From positions 272,159 through 336,158 of the forward strand of contig NZ_LFIJ01000001.1 of assembly GCF_001187555.1 (NCBI RefSeq): a DNA stretch of 64,000 bases, written 5' to 3'. The notes below the pieces were generated by a model. The model did no database searches, was not told the origin of the DNA, and saw only the letters and a list, made by a program, of their open reading frames with translations. This stretch comes from Gilvimarinus polysaccharolyticus (lineage in GTDB: Bacteria; Pseudomonadota; Gammaproteobacteria; Pseudomonadales; Cellvibrionaceae). Shown here in pieces: positions 29,363-40,337 of this stretch (positions are counted from its first letter, which is position 1; each line of letters begins with the position of its first letter). Position numbers and translations under genes: made by a program.

Positions 29363-29887
29363 ATGAATTGCCAAGTCATTAATCGGGCAGGCCAGGCAGG
29401 GGTCACTTTAATTGTAGGTTTGATAATGGTGCTTGTCATGACTGTCCTTGGTCTTTCGGCTATTCGTGGAAGCGGATTACAAGAGCAAATGGCCGGTAAT
29501 ATGCGCGACCGTCAATTAGCATTCCAAGCATCCGAGGCGGCTTTACGTGAGGCAGAGGTTCAACTTGAAGTGCCAGCCCCGCCCATTGGTAGTAGTCAGG
29601 GATTTAAAGAATCGCTTAATCAATCAAGCACAGCTTTTTGGTTGGATTATGAGAACAATTGGTCGGCGTTAGCCGCAGATTATTCTAACCATATCGACCA
29701 CGTTAAAGAACGGCCAAAATACTTGGTGGAGGAGGTCAGGTTCTACTCGAGTGGCCTTGATGGCAACCCTGTTGATTTGTCAAGTATGCTCAATAAGGGT
29801 ATGGAAGTGCGTTATCGAGTTACCGCACGTTCCACTGGTGGTTCAACTGATGCGAATGTAATTTTGCAGTCTTCTTACCGCAATTAA
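29363..29887 (+). CDS. pilX: Minor pilin PilX
   Basis: A 174-residue protein with a PilX N-terminus: leader ending QAG, then VTLIVGLIMVLVMTVLGLSAIRGSGLQEQMAGNMRDRQLAFQASEAALREAEVQL. As is typical of PilX, the +5 glutamate of ordinary pilins is replaced (here Val). AAAGGAG precedes ATG 29363. The MAGNMRDRQLAFQAAE-like block is the PilX hallmark. It lies between pilW and pilY1 in the usual order. Confidence 0.93.
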   Translation: MNCQVINRAGQAGVTLIVGLIMVLVMTVLGLSAIRGSGLQEQMAGNMRDRQLAFQASEAALREAEVQLEVPAPPIGSSQGFKESLNQSSTAFWLDYENNWSALAADYSNHIDHVKERPKYLVEEVRFYSSGLDGNPVDLSSMLNKGMEVRYRVTARSTGGSTDANVILQSSYRN

Positions 29888-29922
29888 GCAATCTGTTTGC
29901 ATGAGCAACACGGAGTAAAACC

Positions 29923-32900
29923 ATGAACAGAACAAAATTGACTATTTTTCTTAGGCAGCCAGTGCGTGTGGTTGCTGCAATCGCAACGATAGTGCTAACG
30001 CTTGGAAGTGTCCACTCTGTACACGCTATAAATCTAGCGCAATCGCCGTTATTTTTGGCGCGTCCGGTTGCCCCTATTGTTATGCTGAATATGTCCAACG
30101 ATCATCAGCTGTACTTTAAGGCTTATGATGATTATTCGGATTTAGACTCAGAAGATGTGGGTGGTGATCCGGCCCCCGAAACAACTTATAAAAATAGCTA
30201 CGATTACTACGGCTATTTTGATAGTAATAAATGTTATAAGCATAGCGGCGGGGCGTTTCGGCCTAGCAGTGCGGCCAGCAACCATTATTGCTCTGGTGAG
30301 TGGAGTGGTAATTTTTTAAACTGGGCGACTATGACTCGGATCGATACTGTGCGGAAGATTTTGTACGGCGGTATGCGCTCTACTGATAAAGTGAACGAGA
30401 CTATACTAGAACGAGCATTTTTGCCGCAGGATGCGCACTCATTTGCGAAATATTATAACGGATCTGATGTATTTAAATTAGTCCCCGGTGCTACGCATGG
30501 TCCAGCTAACTCAAAGGCAAGTGGTGTGACAATTTGTAATACCACTAACCCATCAAATCGTAACGTCCATTCCCAGAATGTAACCGCACCGCCTATTATG
30601 CGTGTGGCCTCGGGTAATTATTCGTTGTGGGCAAGTAATGAGCGTTGGCAGTGCCGTTTATCTGGTGATGTAAGTGGCTCAAACGGGAAGAACGATAATG
30701 ACTCCAGCAAGTCTGGAATTTATGCATATTCGAGCTCTCCAGCGGCGGCGGCTGATTATGTTGTCCGTGTCGAGGTCTGTAATGCCGCACACGTTGATAT
30801 AGATAATAACGAAAATTGTAAAGCGTATGCCGGCGCTAGCTTGAAGCCAGCGGGCTTGCTGCAAACCTATGGCGAGGATGATTCTATTTTGTTTGGGTTG
30901 TTAACCGGCTCATATAAGCAAAATAAATCTGGCGGAGTCCTGCGTAAAAATGTCGGCTCTATGTCTGATGAAGTAGACGCGAACGGACGATTTCTTACTC
31001 CTGCAAATGGCGAAAGTATTATTGAAACACTCGATAAGCTTCGTATTGCACGTTATGATTATAATCAAGGTCTTTATAATAGTGCGGATTCCTGTGCTTT
31101 TGGTTTGTCATCCTTCAGTAACGGAAATTGTACTAACTGGGGAAACCCTCAGTCAGAGATGTACCTTGAGTCATTGCGTTACTTAGCTGGTTTGACGCCA
31201 AATTTCTCGGCGGATGATAGCACTATTATTAGCGGATTAAAGACGGCGGGGTGGGATGATCCTATTGGTAATAACAATTACTGCGCGCCGCTAAGTGTCA
31301 TTCAATTTAACGCATCGACCAGCTCTTACGATGGCGATGAGCTCGGTGGCTTTACAGGTATTGCTGGAGGTAAATCGTTAAATGCCTTAACTGATATAGT
31401 TGGTGCCGCAGAAGGGATACACAGCACCAGTCGCTATGTTGGTGAAACGGCCTCAGACACTAATCAGCTTTGTACGGCTAAAACTGTTAGCAAATTATCA
31501 GCTGTTTTGGGAACTTGCCCTGATGCTCCACGATTAGAGGGGAGTTATCAGATTGCTGGTTTGGCCTATCACGCGAACCTTAACGGCATCGCCGATAATC
31601 GTGAGACAGTACAGACTTTTGGTGTGGCATTAGCGCCCGCGGTGCCCTTGGTTAAGATCCCTGTTCCTGGTAGCGCTGCAAACACAATCTCAATACAGCC
31701 TGCCTGTCGTAATAGACAGCCAAACCCGGATGGTAATTGTGCGATTGTTGATTTTAAAATTGTAGAGCAAAATCATGTCGGAACCACCCATACCGGTAAA
31801 CTTTATGTTAACTGGGAAGATAGTGAACAAGGTGGTGATTTTGACCAAGATATGTGGGGTATATTGTCATACGAAGTAAGCTCAACTGAAGTAAAGGTGA
31901 CGACTGATGTTATCGCTCAATCAACACCTAACTCAATGGGGTTTGGGTATGTGATCGGCGGCACTACAATGGATGGATTCCATGTGCACAGTGGTATTAA
32001 TAACTTTTCTTTCTCTAATGAGTACACCGCTGCTTTGGCTTGTAACAATTGCGTGAGGGATAATGATGCCTCAGAGCAAACTTTTGAGATTGGTGCTACG
32101 TCGGCCTCTGCATTAGAGCAACCGCTTTATTATGCGGCTAAATGGGGTGGCTTTGAAACGGAAGATGAAGCGGGTAATGTGGTTGATACGCCGACAGGTG
32201 ACCCCTCAACCTACTTTTTTGCGACCAATCCGCGTAAGTTAGAGGAAGCGTTAAAGGATGCTTTTGACACTATCGCGGAAGGGGCCGGTTCGGCTAGTGC
32301 CGTAGCGACTAATTCGACGCGCTTAGGTTCTGATGCGGTTGCCTACCAGGCAACTTTTAACACTGAAAGCTGGAGTGGCGATTTAATCGCAGCCAATATC
32401 GGTGAGGTGGCGTTAGGTTCATCTATATGGTCGGCGGCCAACAGTATGCCGGCTGCTAATGCTCGTGAAATTTGGACGCATGACGGTAACTCAGCTGTTG
32501 AATTTGTTTGGAGTAATCTCTCTGGCGCGCAACGTAGCATTTTAAATAGTGACGACGGTCAAGGGCAAGAGCGATTACAGTGGGTGCGTGGCGTCGAGGT
32601 CGTGGGGCTTAAAGATCGTGACGCGGATGAAGTGCTCGGTGACATTGTAAGCTCTAACCCTGCGTTCGCTGGCGCCGAGAATTATGGGTTCGATCGCTCA
32701 CAGGCCAGTGGCGCAGATCATTATTCCACGTTTGTTGAGGGCACTAAAGCAAGTCGAGATAAAATGATTTACGTTGGTGCCAATGATGGTATGTTACATG
32801 CCTTTAATGCTGAAACAGGTGTGGAGAGGTTTGCTTATATACCATCGACTGTTTACGAGCAGCTAGTTGCGCGCACAGGTAGTGATTATGGTTCGGTATT

Positions 32901-34113
32901 TAATCCACATCAGTTTTCGGTTGATGGACAAGTATTTGTCGGTGATGCTTATATTAACGGTAGCTGGAAGACAATACTTGTGGGGACTCTGGGGGCAGGT
33001 GGCAAGGGAGTGTTTGCGCTGGATGTCACTAACCCAGAGAGCGGTTTGGATGCGACCAAAGTGTTGTTTGAGTACAATGAAAGCAATGCGCCGAATATTG
33101 GTAATGTGACTGGTACGCCGATTATCGCGCCAATGCCGGACGGTAGTTGGGCGATCATTCTAGGCAATGGTTATAACAGTCAAGGAGGAGAGGCCCAATT
33201 GGTTGTTATTCCACTGGACGGCAATTATGTGCCTACTTATATTCCAACAGGTAATGTCGGAGATAATGGCTTGAGTGAGCCGTCAATCTCTGTCGGTGGT
33301 GGCTTCTTGTCTCGTTACGCTTATGCCGGTGACTTGCAAGGAAATATGTATAAATTTGATTTGCAGAGTAAAACGCTTGATTACACCTTGTTTGAAGCTC
33401 GCGATAATAGTGGAAATGCACAGCCAATTACCGCAGCGCCAGTATTGGGCATTAATCCTTACCGTAAGTCCAGCAATGGACAAGTAGGTACGATGGTATA
33501 TTTCGGTACTGGCAGTTATCTTACAGTCGGAGATTTGAATAACACTAAACTGCAAAGCTTTTACGGCGTCGCTGATACCGGTGCAGCGGTAAGTCGAGGT
33601 GATTTGTTTGAAAAGGAGATTACGTCTCAAAGCGGAGGGAGTCGTACCGTTTATCAAGGTGATGGGCAGTTCGGAGATGAAATTGACTGGGATACACACG
33701 CTGGCTGGGTTTTGGATTTTGATACCGTCATCGGTGAGCGTGTGGTTGATAAGCCCATATTGTCTTTTGATAGGCTAATCTTTCCTACAACGGTTCCCAC
33801 GGAAAACCCTTGTGATTATGGTGGTAACAGTTGGATTATGGCACTTATTGGTGTTGGTCAGTTGTACCCAGGGTATTCGCCTTTCGCTGAACCTCCAAGT
33901 GATCCTAGTGAACCACATGAGCCAGGTGTTTGCACTGGGGATGGTTGTGAAACAGACACGCTGGTTAAATTGACTCCACCAAAAGATAAAGGACTACCCT
34001 GTGGCGGTGGTGCATTTATTATTCAGCAAAACAGTGACGGTTCCGTAGGCTATATATGCACCGGCGAGCCAGATGTAGTTGAAGGCCGTCAGTCTTGGCG
34101 ACAAATTCAATAG
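29923..34113 (+). CDS. pilY1: Type IV pilus tip adhesin PilY1
   Basis: A 1396-residue secreted protein with a signal peptide ending VHSVHA near residue 35. The N-terminal part carries the PilY1 opening [34 protein letters not shown] and [23 protein letters not shown]. The C-terminal part (from about residue 930) is the beta-propeller PilY1 domain: [53 protein letters not shown], and [12 protein letters not shown], which in Pseudomonas binds calcium to control retraction. The tail is cysteine-rich (CTGDGC, PCGGG, YICTG). PilY1 sits at the pilus tip on the PilVWX complex and acts in adhesion and surface sensing. AGCAACACGGAG precedes ATG 29923. Confidence 0.95.
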   Translation: MNRTKLTIFLRQPVRVVAAIATIVLTLGSVHSVHAINLAQSPLFLARPVAPIVMLNMSNDHQLYFKAYDDYSDLDSEDVGGDPAPETTYKNSYDYYGYFDSNKCYKHSGGAFRPSSAASNHYCSGEWSGNFLNWATMTRIDTVRKILYGGMRSTDKVNETILERAFLPQDAHSFAKYYNGSDVFKLVPGATHGPANSKASGVTICNTTNPSNRNVHSQNVTAPPIMRVASGNYSLWASNERWQCRLSGDVSGSNGKNDNDSSKSGIYAYSSSPAAAADYVVRVEVCNAAHVDIDNNENCKAYAGASLKPAGLLQTYGEDDSILFGLLTGSYKQNKSGGVLRKNVGSMSDEVDANGRFLTPANGESIIETLDKLRIARYDYNQGLYNSADSCAFGLSSFSNGNCTNWGNPQSEMYLESLRYLAGLTPNFSADDSTIISGLKTAGWDDPIGNNNYCAPLSVIQFNASTSSYDGDELGGFTGIAGGKSLNALTDIVGAAEGIHSTSRYVGETASDTNQLCTAKTVSKLSAVLGTCPDAPRLEGSYQIAGLAYHANLNGIADNRETVQTFGVALAPAVPLVKIPVPGSAANTISIQPACRNRQPNPDGNCAIVDFKIVEQNHVGTTHTGKLYVNWEDSEQGGDFDQDMWGILSYEVSSTEVKVTTDVIAQSTPNSMGFGYVIGGTTMDGFHVHSGINNFSFSNEYTAALACNNCVRDNDASEQTFEIGATSASALEQPLYYAAKWGGFETEDEAGNVVDTPTGDPSTYFFATNPRKLEEALKDAFDTIAEGAGSASAVATNSTRLGSDAVAYQATFNTESWSGDLIAANIGEVALGSSIWSAANSMPAANAREIWTHDGNSAVEFVWSNLSGAQRSILNSDDGQGQERLQWVRGVEVVGLKDRDADEVLGDIVSSNPAFAGAENYGFDRSQASGADHYSTFVEGTKASRDKMIYVGANDGMLHAFNAETGVERFAYIPSTVYEQLVARTGSDYGSVFNPHQFSVDGQVFVGDAYINGSWKTILVGTLGAGGKGVFALDVTNPESGLDATKVLFEYNESNAPNIGNVTGTPIIAPMPDGSWAIILGNGYNSQGGEAQLVVIPLDGNYVPTYIPTGNVGDNGLSEPSISVGGGFLSRYAYAGDLQGNMYKFDLQSKTLDYTLFEARDNSGNAQPITAAPVLGINPYRKSSNGQVGTMVYFGTGSYLTVGDLNNTKLQSFYGVADTGAAVSRGDLFEKEITSQSGGSRTVYQGDGQFGDEIDWDTHAGWVLDFDTVIGERVVDKPILSFDRLIFPTTVPTENPCDYGGNSWIMALIGVGQLYPGYSPFAEPPSDPSEPHEPGVCTGDGCETDTLVKLTPPKDKGLPCGGGAFIIQQNSDGSVGYICTGEPDVVEGRQSWRQIQ

Positions 34114-34127
34114 CACAGGATTGTAAT

Positions 34128-34523
34128 ATGAAAAAAGAAAAAGGTTTTACATTAATTGAAGTGATGATTGTAGTGGCAATTATAGGTATTATCGCTGTTA
34201 TCGCTGTGCCCTCTTATTTGGATAATATTCGTAGGGCTAACCGTGCTGACGCTACGACCTCACTAACTAATGTGGCGCATCAAATGCAGCGTTGCTATAC
34301 GTTGAATAACAGTTATACCGGCTGCCCGTCTATTGGTACTCGAACTTCAGATGAAGACTTTTATACTATTGTGGTGGCTCTGACTGATGCGGGTGCGGGT
34401 TATACTGCAACGGCAACACCGGCTAAGACCCCGCAAACTGGTGATTCCGACTGTGCTAGTTTGACTTTGAATAATTTGGGGCAAAAAAGTGCTTCACCTG
34501 ATTCGGAGGGGCGTTGCTGGTAA
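34128..34523 (+). CDS. pilE: Minor pilin PilE
   Basis: A 131-residue type IVa prepilin: [48 protein letters not shown] with cleavage after Gly6 and Glu at +5. A disulfide pair is likely between the cysteines in MQRCY/GCP and the DCASL/GRCW region near the C-terminus. ACAGGA lies 7 bases before ATG 34128, which gives the shortest natural leader; the frame opens earlier within the end of pilY1. It closes the operon fimU-pilV-pilW-pilX-pilY1-pilE. No separate pilY2 gene was seen between pilY1 and pilE. Confidence 0.93.
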   Translation: MKKEKGFTLIEVMIVVAIIGIIAVIAVPSYLDNIRRANRADATTSLTNVAHQMQRCYTLNNSYTGCPSIGTRTSDEDFYTIVVALTDAGAGYTATATPAKTPQTGDSDCASLTLNNLGQKSASPDSEGRCW

Positions 34524-34553
34524 GGTAAAGCTTTTTCAGTAATAACACAGCTT

Positions 34554-34588
34554 AATAACAAAGCCCGTCATGTACGGGCTTTGTTATT
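34554..34588. terminator. Bidirectional terminator between pilE and pilR
   Basis: AATAACAAAGCCCGT (34554-34568) pairs with ACGGGCTTTGTTATT (34574-34588), a 15-bp perfect stem around a 5-base loop. The GC core is flanked by A/T-rich arms, so it can act on both strands. The right arm contains the pilR stop codon (34584-34586). Confidence 0.85.
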
Positions 34589-35966
34589 CATCCAGTCCCA
34601 GTTTTTGTAGTCGGTATCGCAATGACCTAAAACTTACTCCTAATTTTTTTGCCGCTTGGGTTTTGTTCCAGCGGCTGGATTCTAGGGCGCTACATAACAC
34701 TTCTTTTTCAATTTCTTCTAGATATTCATCTAGGGAATCGTGCTCTAAACACCGTTGAAAGTGATTGAGGGTTGGGCCGTTTTTGACTGTTGAAGAACTT
34801 TGGTTGCCGGTAACTTTTGATATTGTAATCGGTAATTGTAAGTCAGGCTCATCAATGAGGTCATTTTCACATAAAGTAAAGGCACGCTCTAAAATATTTT
34901 CTAGTTCGCGAACATTACCTGGAAACGAGTAAGCTGTAAGGGTGGTTAATGCCTTGCTGGATAGAGCGAGAGGCTCTTGGCCTACGGAGTGAGCGATTTT
35001 TTTAAGTAAGCGTTCTGCAAGTGCGGGAATGTCTTCTTGACGCTCGCGTAGAGCAGGAACGGCCAGCTGAATAACGTTAAGTCGATAAAATAAATCTTGG
35101 CGAAAGTTGCCTTGTATAACCTCTTGTTCAAGATTCTTATGGGTGGCGCAAAGAATACGTACATCGGTTTTAATCTCACCAGTTGCACCCACCGGACGCA
35201 CCACTTTTTCTTGGATTGCGCGCAGTAACTTTACTTGCATATCTAGCGGCAAGTCGGCCACCTCGTCAAAAAATAAAGTTCCGCCTTCAGCTGCTTGAAA
35301 TAAACCAAGTTTGTCTTGGTTGGCGCCAGTAAAGCTACCTTTAATATGACCAAACAATTCACTTTCGAGTAATTCGCGCGGAATGGCGCCGCAGTTCACT
35401 GCGATAAAAGGCGCGCTTGCACGCGGTCCTAAATTATGAATTGAGCGTGCTGTTAATTCTTTTCCTGAGCCAGATTCGCCGCTAATGTACACAGGTGCTT
35501 GTGAACGCGCTAGTTTTTGAATGCTAGCGCTTAGACGAGTAATTGACGGTGATTCTCCAGTAAGTAAAGTGCTTTTGTTATTGGTGTTGCTGGGTAAGTT
35601 GCCGGATTTAATTGCGGTGTTTACCAGTTTTCGTAAAATGGCGAGATCTACCGGTTTAGAAATAAAATCAAAGGCGCCAGCTTTCATCGATTCAATTGCA
35701 ATATCGATGTTGCCGTGGGCAGTAATTACGGCAACTGGCATCCGCGGTTGGTGTTGTTGAATATACTCGACAATCTCTAAGCCGTTACCGTCGGGCAGCC
35801 TCATGTCGGTCAAACAAAATGAAAATTCGTGTTTGGTTAATAAAGCCTTTGCTTCACGGATAGTGGCGACGCTGCGAGTGTTGATTTGCATTCGCCCTAG
35901 AGTGATTTCTAGCAGTTCACGAATGTCAGGTTCGTCGTCGATGACTAATGCGGTTTTTACACTCAT
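34584..35966 (-). CDS. pilR: NtrC-family response regulator PilR
   Basis: A 460-residue sigma-54 activator. Receiver domain with Asp10-Asp11 and phospho-acceptor Asp54; AAA+ domain with Walker A GESGSGKE, the sigma-54 contact loop GSFTGA (serine in place of the usual alanine of GAFTGA), FFDEVADLPLDMQVKLLRA and the arginine-finger region; Fis-type helix-turn-helix at the end (WNKTQAAKKLGVSFRSLRYRLQKLG). In Pseudomonas PilR drives pilA from a sigma-54 promoter; no pilA is in this window. It overlaps pilS by 4 bp (ATGA) and shares its transcript. Confidence 0.95.
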   Translation of the reverse strand: MSVKTALVIDDEPDIRELLEITLGRMQINTRSVATIREAKALLTKHEFSFCLTDMRLPDGNGLEIVEYIQQHQPRMPVAVITAHGNIDIAIESMKAGAFDFISKPVDLAILRKLVNTAIKSGNLPSNTNNKSTLLTGESPSITRLSASIQKLARSQAPVYISGESGSGKELTARSIHNLGPRASAPFIAVNCGAIPRELLESELFGHIKGSFTGANQDKLGLFQAAEGGTLFFDEVADLPLDMQVKLLRAIQEKVVRPVGATGEIKTDVRILCATHKNLEQEVIQGNFRQDLFYRLNVIQLAVPALRERQEDIPALAERLLKKIAHSVGQEPLALSSKALTTLTAYSFPGNVRELENILERAFTLCENDLIDEPDLQLPITISKVTGNQSSSTVKNGPTLNHFQRCLEHDSLDEYLEEIEKEVLCSALESSRWNKTQAAKKLGVSFRSLRYRLQKLGLDE

Positions 35967-37588
35967 TGCTGCGCCTTATCTGGATGTGCCATTTGCAGAG
36001 TAAAACAACTTGGCTCATTATCGTTACACTGATAAAAAAGAATAGCTTGGTTGGCTTCGCAAAGTTCTTGGCAAATAAATAACCCTAGGCCTGATCCGGT
36101 ATTTTCAGTGGTAAAAAAAGGCTCAAATACATGTTTTTGGTTGGCTGGGGCGATGCCCGGACCTTTGTCTATAATCTTAATATAAGGGGTTTGTCGTCCG
36201 CTCTCTACCCCTATTTCTAAAATAACGGGCTCGGCACAGTCGGTCGGTGTATAGCGTAATGCATTATCAACTAGGTTGGTCAGGATTTGATGTAAATGAC
36301 ATGAGTCGAAGGTTGCATATACAGGTTCTGAATTAAGTTTTAAAGCAATATCACTGTCGTTGGACCGGGTGTATTCATCGATGAATTTTCTGGCCCAAGT
36401 GCCAAGTTCAAGCATGGAAGGGGTCGCCATATTACGCCGTGAAACGTGCAGTATGTTTTCGATAATTTGGTTTACACGTTTGGTGTGATTGCTGATAATC
36501 TCAAGTAAACGTTGGTCGGCATCGGCTATGTTGGGTGACTCGCTAAGTAATTGACTGGCATGACTAATGGCACCTAAAGGGTTGCGTATTTCATGAGCGA
36601 TACTGGCAGTAAGTCGCCCAAGTGATGCCAGTTTAAGTTGTTGAGCTTGTTGTACAATGGCACGATTGTCTTCGATAAAGGCTAGTGTCTCTTCAGTCTT
36701 TCCAAGTTCTAGGTTGGCTAGGCTAATGCGTAATTCACTGCCTGGGTCGGTATTGTTTTTAACGACTTCTGAGCCTTGAGCTTGACCTTTACGCCACTGG
36801 TCTAGTTGATGTTTTAGTGTGGGCATTTGCGTTAGTGATAAGCTCAAATCGTCTGATTTTTTTAAACTTAAAAGTCTTTGCGCTGCATCATTAATAAGCT
36901 CAATGTCGTCGTTTTTGTTTAACACGACAATGCCTGTGCGCATTCTTTCGACAATCAGTCGGGCCAGTTTTTGCAGGTGAGCAATATGTTTGCTGTGAGC
37001 AGCTAACTCCTCGGTACTGGCTTTAATTTTACGGGTTAAATATTGAAATAGTAGTGCTGTGATAAAAATCATAGCACCAAGCGAGCCGGCTATAAACAGT
37101 GCTTTTGAGTCTATTCCCGAAACTGAGTGATGAACAATACTCTCGCCAATAAGTGCAATGGTGGCTAACGCTGCGATAAAAACAGCAAGTTGTGCTGGCA
37201 TTAACATACCTGCAGCAGCAACGCTCACAATTAATAAGTATCCTAAACCGCTGGTGGCGCCACCACTGGCAAACATAATAAGTGTGATGCCGACAATATC
37301 GCTAACAATGGCAAATAATCGTTGTTGTAAGGTGGGGGCGCTTTTGTTACACCATAAGAAAATTAATGTGGTTAGGCTAATCGTGGTGTACGCCCAAGTT
37401 GTATATACAAACAAAGGAGCGCTATCGATTCCCAGTACATTACTTACTAGGTTACTTTTGTAAATTAATAATAATAAGCTGCCTAACAATACTCGGTAAT
37501 AGGTATATACCCGTAATAGCTGGTATGGGTCGTAACTTGGGTCGTAGCTTGGCTCTATGATTTTATCAGTGGCTTTCATGGGCATCAT
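35963..37588 (-). CDS. pilS: Sensor histidine kinase PilS
   Basis: A 541-residue membrane kinase with about six N-terminal membrane segments (residues 25-190), a PAS-like linker (RTGIVVLNKNDDIELINDAAQRLLSL), and the kinase core with His332 in AHEIRNPLGAISHA, N-box NLVDNALRYTP, G1 DKGPGI and G2 GSGLGLFIC. In Pseudomonas PilS senses PilA in the inner membrane and controls PilR. ATG 37588 is the upstream-most start; ATG 37579 is equally possible. The N-terminus has a short SYDPSYDP tandem repeat. Divergent from nadE across 137 bp. Confidence 0.94.
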   Translation of the reverse strand: MMPMKATDKIIEPSYDPSYDPYQLLRVYTYYRVLLGSLLLLIYKSNLVSNVLGIDSAPLFVYTTWAYTTISLTTLIFLWCNKSAPTLQQRLFAIVSDIVGITLIMFASGGATSGLGYLLIVSVAAAGMLMPAQLAVFIAALATIALIGESIVHHSVSGIDSKALFIAGSLGAMIFITALLFQYLTRKIKASTEELAAHSKHIAHLQKLARLIVERMRTGIVVLNKNDDIELINDAAQRLLSLKKSDDLSLSLTQMPTLKHQLDQWRKGQAQGSEVVKNNTDPGSELRISLANLELGKTEETLAFIEDNRAIVQQAQQLKLASLGRLTASIAHEIRNPLGAISHASQLLSESPNIADADQRLLEIISNHTKRVNQIIENILHVSRRNMATPSMLELGTWARKFIDEYTRSNDSDIALKLNSEPVYATFDSCHLHQILTNLVDNALRYTPTDCAEPVILEIGVESGRQTPYIKIIDKGPGIAPANQKHVFEPFFTTENTGSGLGLFICQELCEANQAILFYQCNDNEPSCFTLQMAHPDKAQQ

Positions 37589-37725
37589 TTTTGGCTAAAC
37601 ATAATGGTTTTGATATCGCAAATACCGAATCAGCTATTGTACAGCATTGCCTGCTCTTTGCTTAATGGCGGCCTTTATTGGACAATATGAAACCCAATGT
37701 AGGGGCGTTGTAAAGAGGAAAGAGC

Positions 37726-39354
37726 ATGAGCAAAGTCGTCGTGTGTATGGCGCAAATCAATACGCTGGTCGGTGATATCCCCGGCAACACTAATTTGGTG
37801 TTAAGCGAAGCGCGACGCGCACTCACACAATATGACGCAGACGCCATATTGTTTCCTGAGTTAACCCTAACGGGTTACCCGCCCGAAGATCTATTGTTGC
37901 GCCCGTCGCTGCAAGTGCGTATTGAGCACGCGCTTAAAGTATTAATAGAGGCTGCGCTGCCAATCACTCTTATTGTGGGTTACCCGCGCAAGGTGGCTGG
38001 GGAGCTGCTTAATATGGCAGGGGTTATAGCGAATGGCCAGTTAGTAGCTGAATATGCTAAGCAGCACTTACCTAACTATCAAGTGTTTGATGAGGTACGT
38101 TATTTTGTGCCGGGCGACAAAGCGTGTGTTTTTGACCTGAAAGGGATCCCCACGGCACTGACAATTTGTGAAGATATTTGGCAAAGCGAGCCAATGATTC
38201 AGGCGCGAGACGCAGGTGCGGCACTGATGCTGAATCTTAATGCCTCGCCCTTTCATAAAGGCAAAGCGAGCGAGCGTGAACAACTGCTGGCAAACCGTAG
38301 TCGCGATGGCCAGATGCCTATTATTTACACCAATATGGTGGGCGGCCAAGATGAGCTTGTGTTTGATGGCGGCTCGTTAGCCGTCAATCAAGCTGGGGAA
38401 GTGTGCGCTAAGGCGTTGGTCTTTGAGCCCGCATTGTTGCCCGTAAGTATCGTACGCGAGGCTAATGGTTTACAGCTCGTGCCGCAATCTCTTGCCCCTG
38501 AGCCGCTAGAATTGGCCTCTGTGTATCAGGCTTTGGTGACTGGGCTGCGCGATTACGTCCAAAAAAATCACTTTAAAGGTGTACTGCTCGGGTTGTCTGG
38601 CGGTATCGATTCTGCACTGACTCTGGCGATTGCGGCCGATGCTTTGGGCGCTGCAAACGTCGAGGCGGTAATGATGCCGTTCCGTTACACGTCGGAGTTA
38701 AGTAAAACTGATGCAGCTGACCAAGCTGAGCGCATGGGAGTGCGCTACCAATCCATAAGTATCGAGCCGATGTACGAAGCTTTTATGACAGCGCTCGCCG
38801 ATGAGTTTGCCGGCACTTCTGTTGACACTACCGAGCAGAACTTACAGGCCCGCTGTCGTGGCGTTGTGCTTATGGCTATATCCAACAAAAAAGGCAGTTT
38901 GGTATTAACCACAGGCAATAAAAGTGAGCTGGCGGTGGGTTATTCAACGCTGTATGGTGATATGGCCGGTGGTTTTGACGTACTAAAAGATGTACCCAAA
39001 ACCTTAGTGTTCAGCTTGGCTAAGTATCGTAATCGTATCGAAGAAGTGATTCCAAACTCGGTGATTGTCCGGCCGCCCTCGGCGGAGCTTGCACCCGATC
39101 AAACAGATCAAGATTCGCTGCCACCCTACGAAGTGTTAGATCCGATTCTGGCCTTATATGTCGAGTTAGATTACAGCGCCGAACAAATCATTCGTGAAGG
39201 TTTTAGTCGTGAGGATGTGATGCGAGTAGTGCGGTTGGTAGATATTAATGAGCACAAACGACGTCAAGCCCCTATCGGTGTGCGTATTAGTCAGCGTGGC
39301 TTTGGTCGAGACAGGCGTTACCCGATTACCTCGGGCTGGCAAGCTGGAGAGTAA
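37726..39354 (+). CDS. nadE: Glutamine-dependent NAD+ synthetase
   Basis: Converts deamido-NAD to NAD using glutamine as nitrogen donor. The 542-residue protein has an N-terminal nitrilase-type glutaminase domain with the triad in FPELTLTGYPPEDL (Glu), YAKQHLPNYQVFDE (Lys) and LTICEDIW (Cys), and a C-terminal synthetase domain with the ATP loop LGLSGGIDSALT and TTGNKSELAVGYSTLYGDMAGGF. AGAGGAAAGAG precedes ATG 37726. A terminator follows the stop. nadD, which makes its substrate, is at 5.6 kb. Confidence 0.97.
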   Translation: MSKVVVCMAQINTLVGDIPGNTNLVLSEARRALTQYDADAILFPELTLTGYPPEDLLLRPSLQVRIEHALKVLIEAALPITLIVGYPRKVAGELLNMAGVIANGQLVAEYAKQHLPNYQVFDEVRYFVPGDKACVFDLKGIPTALTICEDIWQSEPMIQARDAGAALMLNLNASPFHKGKASEREQLLANRSRDGQMPIIYTNMVGGQDELVFDGGSLAVNQAGEVCAKALVFEPALLPVSIVREANGLQLVPQSLAPEPLELASVYQALVTGLRDYVQKNHFKGVLLGLSGGIDSALTLAIAADALGAANVEAVMMPFRYTSELSKTDAADQAERMGVRYQSISIEPMYEAFMTALADEFAGTSVDTTEQNLQARCRGVVLMAISNKKGSLVLTTGNKSELAVGYSTLYGDMAGGFDVLKDVPKTLVFSLAKYRNRIEEVIPNSVIVRPPSAELAPDQTDQDSLPPYEVLDPILALYVELDYSAEQIIREGFSREDVMRVVRLVDINEHKRRQAPIGVRISQRGFGRDRRYPITSGWQAGE

Positions 39355-39383
39355 CCTAATTAAGCACTCCCAAGGCTTATATA

Positions 39384-39413
39384 AAAAAGGCGCTGCTACT
39401 GCAGCGCCTTTTT
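39384..39413. terminator. Bidirectional terminator between nadE and bamD
   Basis: GGCGCTGC (39389-39396) and GCAGCGCC (39401-39408) form a perfect 8-bp stem with loop TACT, flanked by A5 on the left and T5 on the right, so it serves both convergent genes. Confidence 0.92.
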
Positions 39414-39431
39414 AATAGTGTTTTCTAGGTG

Positions 39432-40337
39432 TTATTGAATGGCGCGAGGGGCGTCTTGGTATTGGGCGTCGTATACTCGGCGCGAGTCAAAGCCACGTGG
39501 GTCCCGCTTATCAAATAAACCAAAGGTGATGGTGCTGAGCCAAGAGCGCTCGCCGCTGACATCGCCGTGCTGAAAATCAAACTCACCTTGCTTATTAAAA
39601 GCTGGGTGATCGGCGTAGTTTAAGCGTAAAACTGCCAGTGTGCGATCGGCCAGCTCGTCCATCTCTAATAGGTGGTAACCTTGTACCATTACTGCCAGCG
39701 CATCAGGCACAGCCGGTGTTTCTTGGAAGTTTTCTAAGACGTATTTACCGCGGTTTACTGATGCAAGATAAGCGCCGCGTTTAAAGTAGTAGTTGGCGAC
39801 ATGAATCTCGTAGCGCGCTAATCGGTTGCGTAAATACAGCATACGCTTTTTGGCGTCGGTGGCGTAAGAGCTGTCGGGGTAACGATTAAGCAGTTGGGTG
39901 AAGTAATCCAACGATTCACGGGCGGCGCCAGGGTCGCGCTGGGTCTGATCTAACGGGATGATTTTGGCCAAAAAGCTTTCATCTTTACTGTACGCTGCTA
40001 GGCCTTTCATATAGTAGGCGTAGTCGACATTGCGGTGTTGCGGGTGCAGGCGAATAAACCGATCTGCGGATGCTGTTGCCGCGTCAGGATCGCCGGAGCT
40101 GTAATAGGCATAAATAAGCTCAAGTTGAGCTTGCTCGGCATATTTGCCAAAAGGGAAGTGCTCTTCTAGCAGTTGTAAAGAACGAATAGCGTTCTCCCAG
40201 CGAGAGCGATCGAGATGTGTTTGAGCCGATTCATGCAGTTCGGACTCTGAGGTAACATCTTGCTGTTGCTCGGTAGTAGAACACGCGCTAAGCAGGACCA
40301 AAAAAAGACCGGTGATTAAAAAAACTAGGGCTCGCAT
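39432..40337 (-). CDS. bamD: Outer membrane assembly lipoprotein BamD
   Basis: Essential lipoprotein of the Bam complex that inserts beta-barrels into the outer membrane. From ATG 40337 the 301-residue product has the signal LVFLITGLFLVLLSAC with lipobox LSAC, followed by a run of TPR helices (SELHESAQTHLDRSRWENAIRSLQLLEEHFPFGKYAEQAQLELIYAYYSSGD and DPGAARESLDYFTQLLNRYPDSSYATDAKKRM), the BamD signature. ATG 40352 is in frame but puts a cysteine and proline before the signal. Sits next to rluD, divergently, as in Pseudomonas (comL-rluD). Confidence 0.95.
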   Translation of the reverse strand: MRALVFLITGLFLVLLSACSTTEQQQDVTSESELHESAQTHLDRSRWENAIRSLQLLEEHFPFGKYAEQAQLELIYAYYSSGDPDAATASADRFIRLHPQHRNVDYAYYMKGLAAYSKDESFLAKIIPLDQTQRDPGAARESLDYFTQLLNRYPDSSYATDAKKRMLYLRNRLARYEIHVANYYFKRGAYLASVNRGKYVLENFQETPAVPDALAVMVQGYHLLEMDELADRTLAVLRLNYADHPAFNKQGEFDFQHGDVSGERSWLSTITFGLFDKRDPRGFDSRRVYDAQYQDAPRAIQ

